The position numbers and the translations under genes are program-made. A DNA stretch of 7,674 bases from Cytophagales bacterium (lineage in GTDB: Bacteria > Bacteroidota > Bacteroidia > Cytophagales > Cyclobacteriaceae). The notes beneath the pieces are model-generated. The model did no database searches, was not told the DNA's origin, and saw nothing but the letters and a program-made list of their open reading frames with translations. Where the stretch lies: NCBI GenBank assembly GCA_027317105.1, contig DAHVFH010000058.1:1-7674 (forward strand), in the 5' to 3' direction. This document shows, in pieces, positions 5,107 through 7,674 of this stretch (position 1 is its first letter; every line of letters begins with the position of its first letter).

Positions 5107-7674
5107 CAGAATACCCTTAACAATCTAGGATTGACGGCATCTACCCCTGCTGCAGTCGCTTACAGCTTGCGACAACTTTCTTCATCTTATTCAGGCCCAG
5201 CAGTGCGCGTAAGACGGAGTTCAGACGGGGAACTTCGGGATGTTTATTTCGATGGCGGTGGTTCAATTTCGCTTAATTCACAGGTTAGTGCTGCTGGCGG
5301 TGGCGCGGCTACGGCCACCCTGATGAGTGCATGGATTGGCGCCAATTCAGGAACCGTTAATATTTGGTACGACCAAAGTGGCAGCGGATTCAATGCCAGT
5401 CAGGCCACAACAGCCAAGCAACCAACCCTAATAAGTGCAGGTGCCCTTGCACTCCAAAATAGCAGGCCAACACTGTTGTTTTCTGGAGGGCAAACTCTCC
5501 AAAGCACAGCCAATGCTACTCAAATCACTACTGGAGGTAACGTCACCACAAGTAATTTTGTCTATCAGAACACCACTTCCAATTCTTCAGTTTGGTCGAA
5601 TGGTGACCCAGGTAGTAATCGATACAATATTCACGCTCCATGGAGCAATGGCAACACCTATTTTGATGTAGGTGACATTGGCAACGGAGGGAGATTATAT
5701 GGAGGGCTGACTTGGACTTCCTATGCCATTGGCACCTATGAACGAAATGGAGCTCAAGGTAACGTTTGGCAAAATGGGACGAATTCAGTTTCTAGCAGCT
5801 CGCTTTCCACATCAGTAACAAATACTGCCAACATGTGGGTGGGAAGTTATAATGGGAGTAGTTATTATATCAATGGAGCATTGGCAGAAATGATGTCGTT
5901 CGCTACCGCTTTATCAACAGCTGACCGGACTACCCTGGAATGTAACCAAAGCAGTTACTTTAGTATTCCTATTGCTTCAGGCGGTTTTGAGTTTTATGTT
6001 CAGAATACCCCTGCCATTAATGCTTGCACGGCCGTGGAGGAGAAAGTTGTATGGCAATTGTCGAATTTGAGTGATGTTCTTGCTTCGGGCAATAATTTAA
6101 CCAAGAACGGACCCGGTGGATGGAATGGAGGAGCAGCCTCATGGAATACTGTAGCTGCGAATGGGTACTTTCAATTTACTGCCTCGGAGACGACCTCATC
6201 CCGCATGGCAGGGCTAAGCAATGCGTACACCAGTTCCAGCTACACGACCATCCAGTATGCTTTTTATTTGGTCTCAAATGGCTCACTTCAAATTTATGAA
6301 TCGGGGGCAGGGCGGGGAGCTTTCGGAACCTATAACACGGGTGACTTGCTAAAAATTTCGGTAGAGGGAAATGAAGTAAAGTATTACCATAACGGAACCG
6401 TCATTTATACGAGCTCAGTAGCACCAACACTTCCCTTGTTGGTTGACGTGTCAATCAATAGCACAAATGGAACCATCACGAATGCAATGGTTGGAAATTA
6501 TTACTCTGGAACATTTACCGCTACAACAATTAATGCAGGAAGCCCTTCCTACCAGTGGATATTAAATGGAGGTAATGTGGGCACCAATAGCACCACCTAT
6601 ACCAACACAAACCTTAATGTAAACGATGTAGTATCCTGTAACCTCTCCTATACTACTGCGTGTGGGTCACTTGCGTCCGCAAGTTCAAATTCGATGACCA
6701 ACCAAGCACTTGCAATAACTCCAAATCTGAATTTCTTTATCTCTGGTAATGCGGGGATTTCAGGTTGCAATAATGGTGTTGAGCAAGTGGCCTGGCAAGT
6801 TTCATCGTTATCAGGTGTTCAGGCAACTGGAAACAATTTGGTTAAATTAAGTTCTGTTGGTGGCTGGAATGGCGGAGCCGCTTCCTTGAATAGTGTCAGT
6901 AACAATGGCTACTTTCAATTCACGGCATCAGAGACAACGACAAATCGGATGGCTGGCCTAAGCAGCAGCTATACCAGTTCAAGTTATACAACAATTCAAT
7001 ATGCATTCTACCTGCAGGCAAGCGGACTACTCGGTATCTATGAATCGGGGTCAAGCAAGGGCAACTTTGGCAACTACTCTACGGGTGATCTATTAAAGAT
7101 TTCTGTTGCCGCTAATGGCGTGAGTTATTATCAGAATGGTAACCTACTTTATATCAGTGCTATCTCCCCCACATTGCCCTTGCTAGCGGATGTCTCAATT
7201 AATACGGTTAATGGAACTGTTAGCAATGCCTTGATTGCTAATCCCAATACGGGTGCCTTTACGGCTTATGCATCAAATGCTGGATCATCTCCTACCTATC
7301 AATGGCAGGTCAATAATGCCAATGTAGGCACGAATAGTACTACCTACACGAACCCTAATCTGAATAATAATGATGTGGTAACATGCATCGTTACACCGAA
7401 CCTTTCAGGATGCTCGGCCGCAAACAACTATACCTCAAATGCAATAACTAATCAATCTATAGTAAATAATACTAGCATCGACTTCTATATCCAGGGGACC
7501 GTGGCCGCATCGGCCTGTAACACCGTGGACGAGCAGGTCAAATGGAAGATCTCTGACCTGGTCAATACCCAGATCACAGGCACGGGAAACAGTTTAAGTA
7601 AAATCCAGAACGGGGGATGGAACGGGGGGGCCGCCTCCTGGAACACCGTGGCCAACAATGGCTACTTCCAGTTC
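5047..7674 (+). CDS. large secreted repeat protein, adhesin-like (N-terminal part, runs off the window)
   Basis: The frame is open for 876 codons from ATG 5047 to the last base, with no stop. The product begins with a signal peptide (1-20). Next comes a beta-rich domain (about 30-305) resembling the concanavalin-A-like/arabinofuranosidase-B fold, with AYSLRQLSSSYSGPAVRVRR and WYDQSG. Then tandem units of 247-251 residues begin near 313, 560 and 810. Each full unit has a beta-sandwich part (GGWNGGAAS, GYFQFTASETT, TGDLLKIS, LPLL-DVSIN) followed by an Ig-like part (YQW, VGTNSTTYTN, NDVV-C). The composition is rich in Ser, Thr, Asn and Gly and poor in Lys and Cys, typical of surface proteins. 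ATG 5047 is chosen because it is the only in-frame ATG after the stop at 4981 and directly precedes the signal peptide. Export by Sec and then type IX secretion is an inference, since the C-terminus is not in view. Role (adhesion, gliding or glycan binding) is unproven. Confidence 0.9.
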   Translation, partial: MRIVGTLFYLSFLLSGVVFGQNTLNNLGLTASTPAAVAYSLRQLSSSYSGPAVRVRRSSDGELRDVYFDGGGSISLNSQVSAAGGGAATATLMSAWIGANSGTVNIWYDQSGSGFNASQATTAKQPTLISAGALALQNSRPTLLFSGGQTLQSTANATQITTGGNVTTSNFVYQNTTSNSSVWSNGDPGSNRYNIHAPWSNGNTYFDVGDIGNGGRLYGGLTWTSYAIGTYERNGAQGNVWQNGTNSVSSSSLSTSVTNTANMWVGSYNGSSYYINGALAEMMSFATALSTADRTTLECNQSSYFSIPIASGGFEFYVQNTPAINACTAVEEKVVWQLSNLSDVLASGNNLTKNGPGGWNGGAASWNTVAANGYFQFTASETTSSRMAGLSNAYTSSSYTTIQYAFYLVSNGSLQIYESGAGRGAFGTYNTGDLLKISVEGNEVKYYHNGTVIYTSSVAPTLPLLVDVSINSTNGTITNAMVGNYYSGTFTATTINAGSPSYQWILNGGNVGTNSTTYTNTNLNVNDVVSCNLSYTTACGSLASASSNSMTNQALAITPNLNFFISGNAGISGCNNGVEQVAWQVSSLSGVQATGNNLVKLSSVGGWNGGAASLNSVSNNGYFQFTASETTTNRMAGLSSSYTSSSYTTIQYAFYLQASGLLGIYESGSSKGNFGNYSTGDLLKISVAANGVSYYQNGNLLYISAISPTLPLLADVSINTVNGTVSNALIANPNTGAFTAYASNAGSSPTYQWQVNNANVGTNSTTYTNPNLNNNDVVTCIVTPNLSGCSAANNYTSNAITNQSIVNNTSIDFYIQGTVAASACNTVDEQVKWKISDLVNTQITGTGNSLSKIQNGGWNGGAASWNTVANNGYFQF
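5131..5961 (+). other. concanavalin-A-like / GH54-like domain of the repeat protein
   Basis: Residues about 29-305. The start, AYSLRQLSSSYSGP followed by VRRSSD and later IWYDQSGSGFNASQ, follows the pattern of the jelly-roll domain of fungal alpha-L-arabinofuranosidase B (AHS..RALYSSFSG, then IIYDQSGNGNHLTQ). The end, VGSYNGSSYYINGALAEMM, matches the last strands of LamG/jelly-roll domains. By my recalled alignment, the position of the fungal catalytic Asp (in GGDN) is Tyr here (GSYN), so a glycan-binding role is likelier than hydrolysis. The fold assignment is fairly firm; the loss of catalysis is inference. Confidence 0.6.
5983..6723 (+). repeat. tandem protein unit 1 (residues 313-559)
   Basis: A 247-residue unit. 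Anchors are Phe316, Cys327, GGWNGGAAS with Trp359, YTSSSYTTIQYAF at 394-406, TGDLLKIS, YQW with Trp504, and the Cys531/Cys539 pair near its end. Only 6 of 19 codons in the GGWNGG-to-YFQF stretch (from Trp359) end in G or C. Confidence 0.88.
6724..7473 (+). repeat. tandem protein unit 2 (residues 560-809)
   Basis: A 250-residue unit in register with unit 1. Anchors are Phe563, Cys574, Trp607, YTSSSYTTIQYAF at 642-654, YQW with Trp753, and Cys780/Cys789. The spacing to unit 1 anchors is 247-250 residues. One notable change is Trp to Leu in GGAASW (GGAASL here). The last 11 codons (7441-7473) all end in A or T. Confidence 0.88.
7474..7674 (+). repeat. tandem protein unit 3, cut by the window edge (residues 810-876)
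   Basis: The first 67 residues of a third unit: Phe813, Cys824, then GGWNGGAAS with Trp858, 251 residues after Trp607, ending at NGYFQF. Codon use differs sharply from units 1 and 2: 53 of 67 codons end in G or C. The reading frame continues without interruption across the boundary. Confidence 0.85.

Noticed and set aside
5435..5671. A 78-codon open frame on the plus strand inside the repeat-protein gene.
   Set aside because: It is out of frame with the continuous 876-codon reading frame, which has a signal peptide and repeating motifs; the shorter frame is a by-product.
5983..7674. Tandem repetition considered as CRISPR, satellite DNA or a recent gene amplification.
   Set aside because: The periodicity is at protein level (about 250 residues) with extensive synonymous divergence between units, so it is neither a DNA-level repeat array nor a recent amplification.
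1..7674. Search for a defence, toxin-antitoxin or mobile-element module.
   Set aside because: No transposase, integrase, nuclease, reverse transcriptase or toxin motifs, and no terminal inverted repeats were seen; the identifiable genes are housekeeping ones plus one surface protein.

Overview
The window looks like chromosomal DNA of a member of the Bacteroidota, probably a Cytophagales-like lineage (inference). Three things suggest this. TAnnTTTG-type -7 boxes sit just upstream of genes with very short leaders. No gene has a convincing Shine-Dalgarno sequence. The last gene is a secreted repeat protein with the Ig-like 'YQW...VGTNSTTYTN' style typical of that phylum.

Layout: 1-84 is the tail of an unidentified protein. 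177-2048 (+) encodes a Uup-type ABC-F ATPase starting at GTG. 2049-2226 is a short convergent spacer with a possible terminator. 2227-4080 (-) encodes GTP-dependent phosphoenolpyruvate carboxykinase. 4081-4268 is a divergent promoter region of 188 bases with three small palindromes. 4269-4775 (+) encodes a YfcE/MJ0936-type metallophosphoesterase. 4776-5046 is a gene-free spacer. From 5047 to the window edge (+) one reading frame stays open for 876 codons. It encodes the start of a large exported protein: signal peptide, a concanavalin-A/arabinofuranosidase-B-like domain, then tandem units of about 250 residues, with two complete units and a third cut by the edge.

The first four genes are ordinary housekeeping or metabolic genes (translation/DNA-repair-associated ATPase, gluconeogenesis, phosphoesterase), each apparently on its own promoter; they do not form an operon or a defence system. 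The part worth most attention is the repeat protein. Its first two units are conserved in protein but heavily diverged at synonymous sites. The third unit switches abruptly to GC-rich codons exactly at the unit boundary. I see no CRISPR array, insertion sequence, tRNA or rRNA.
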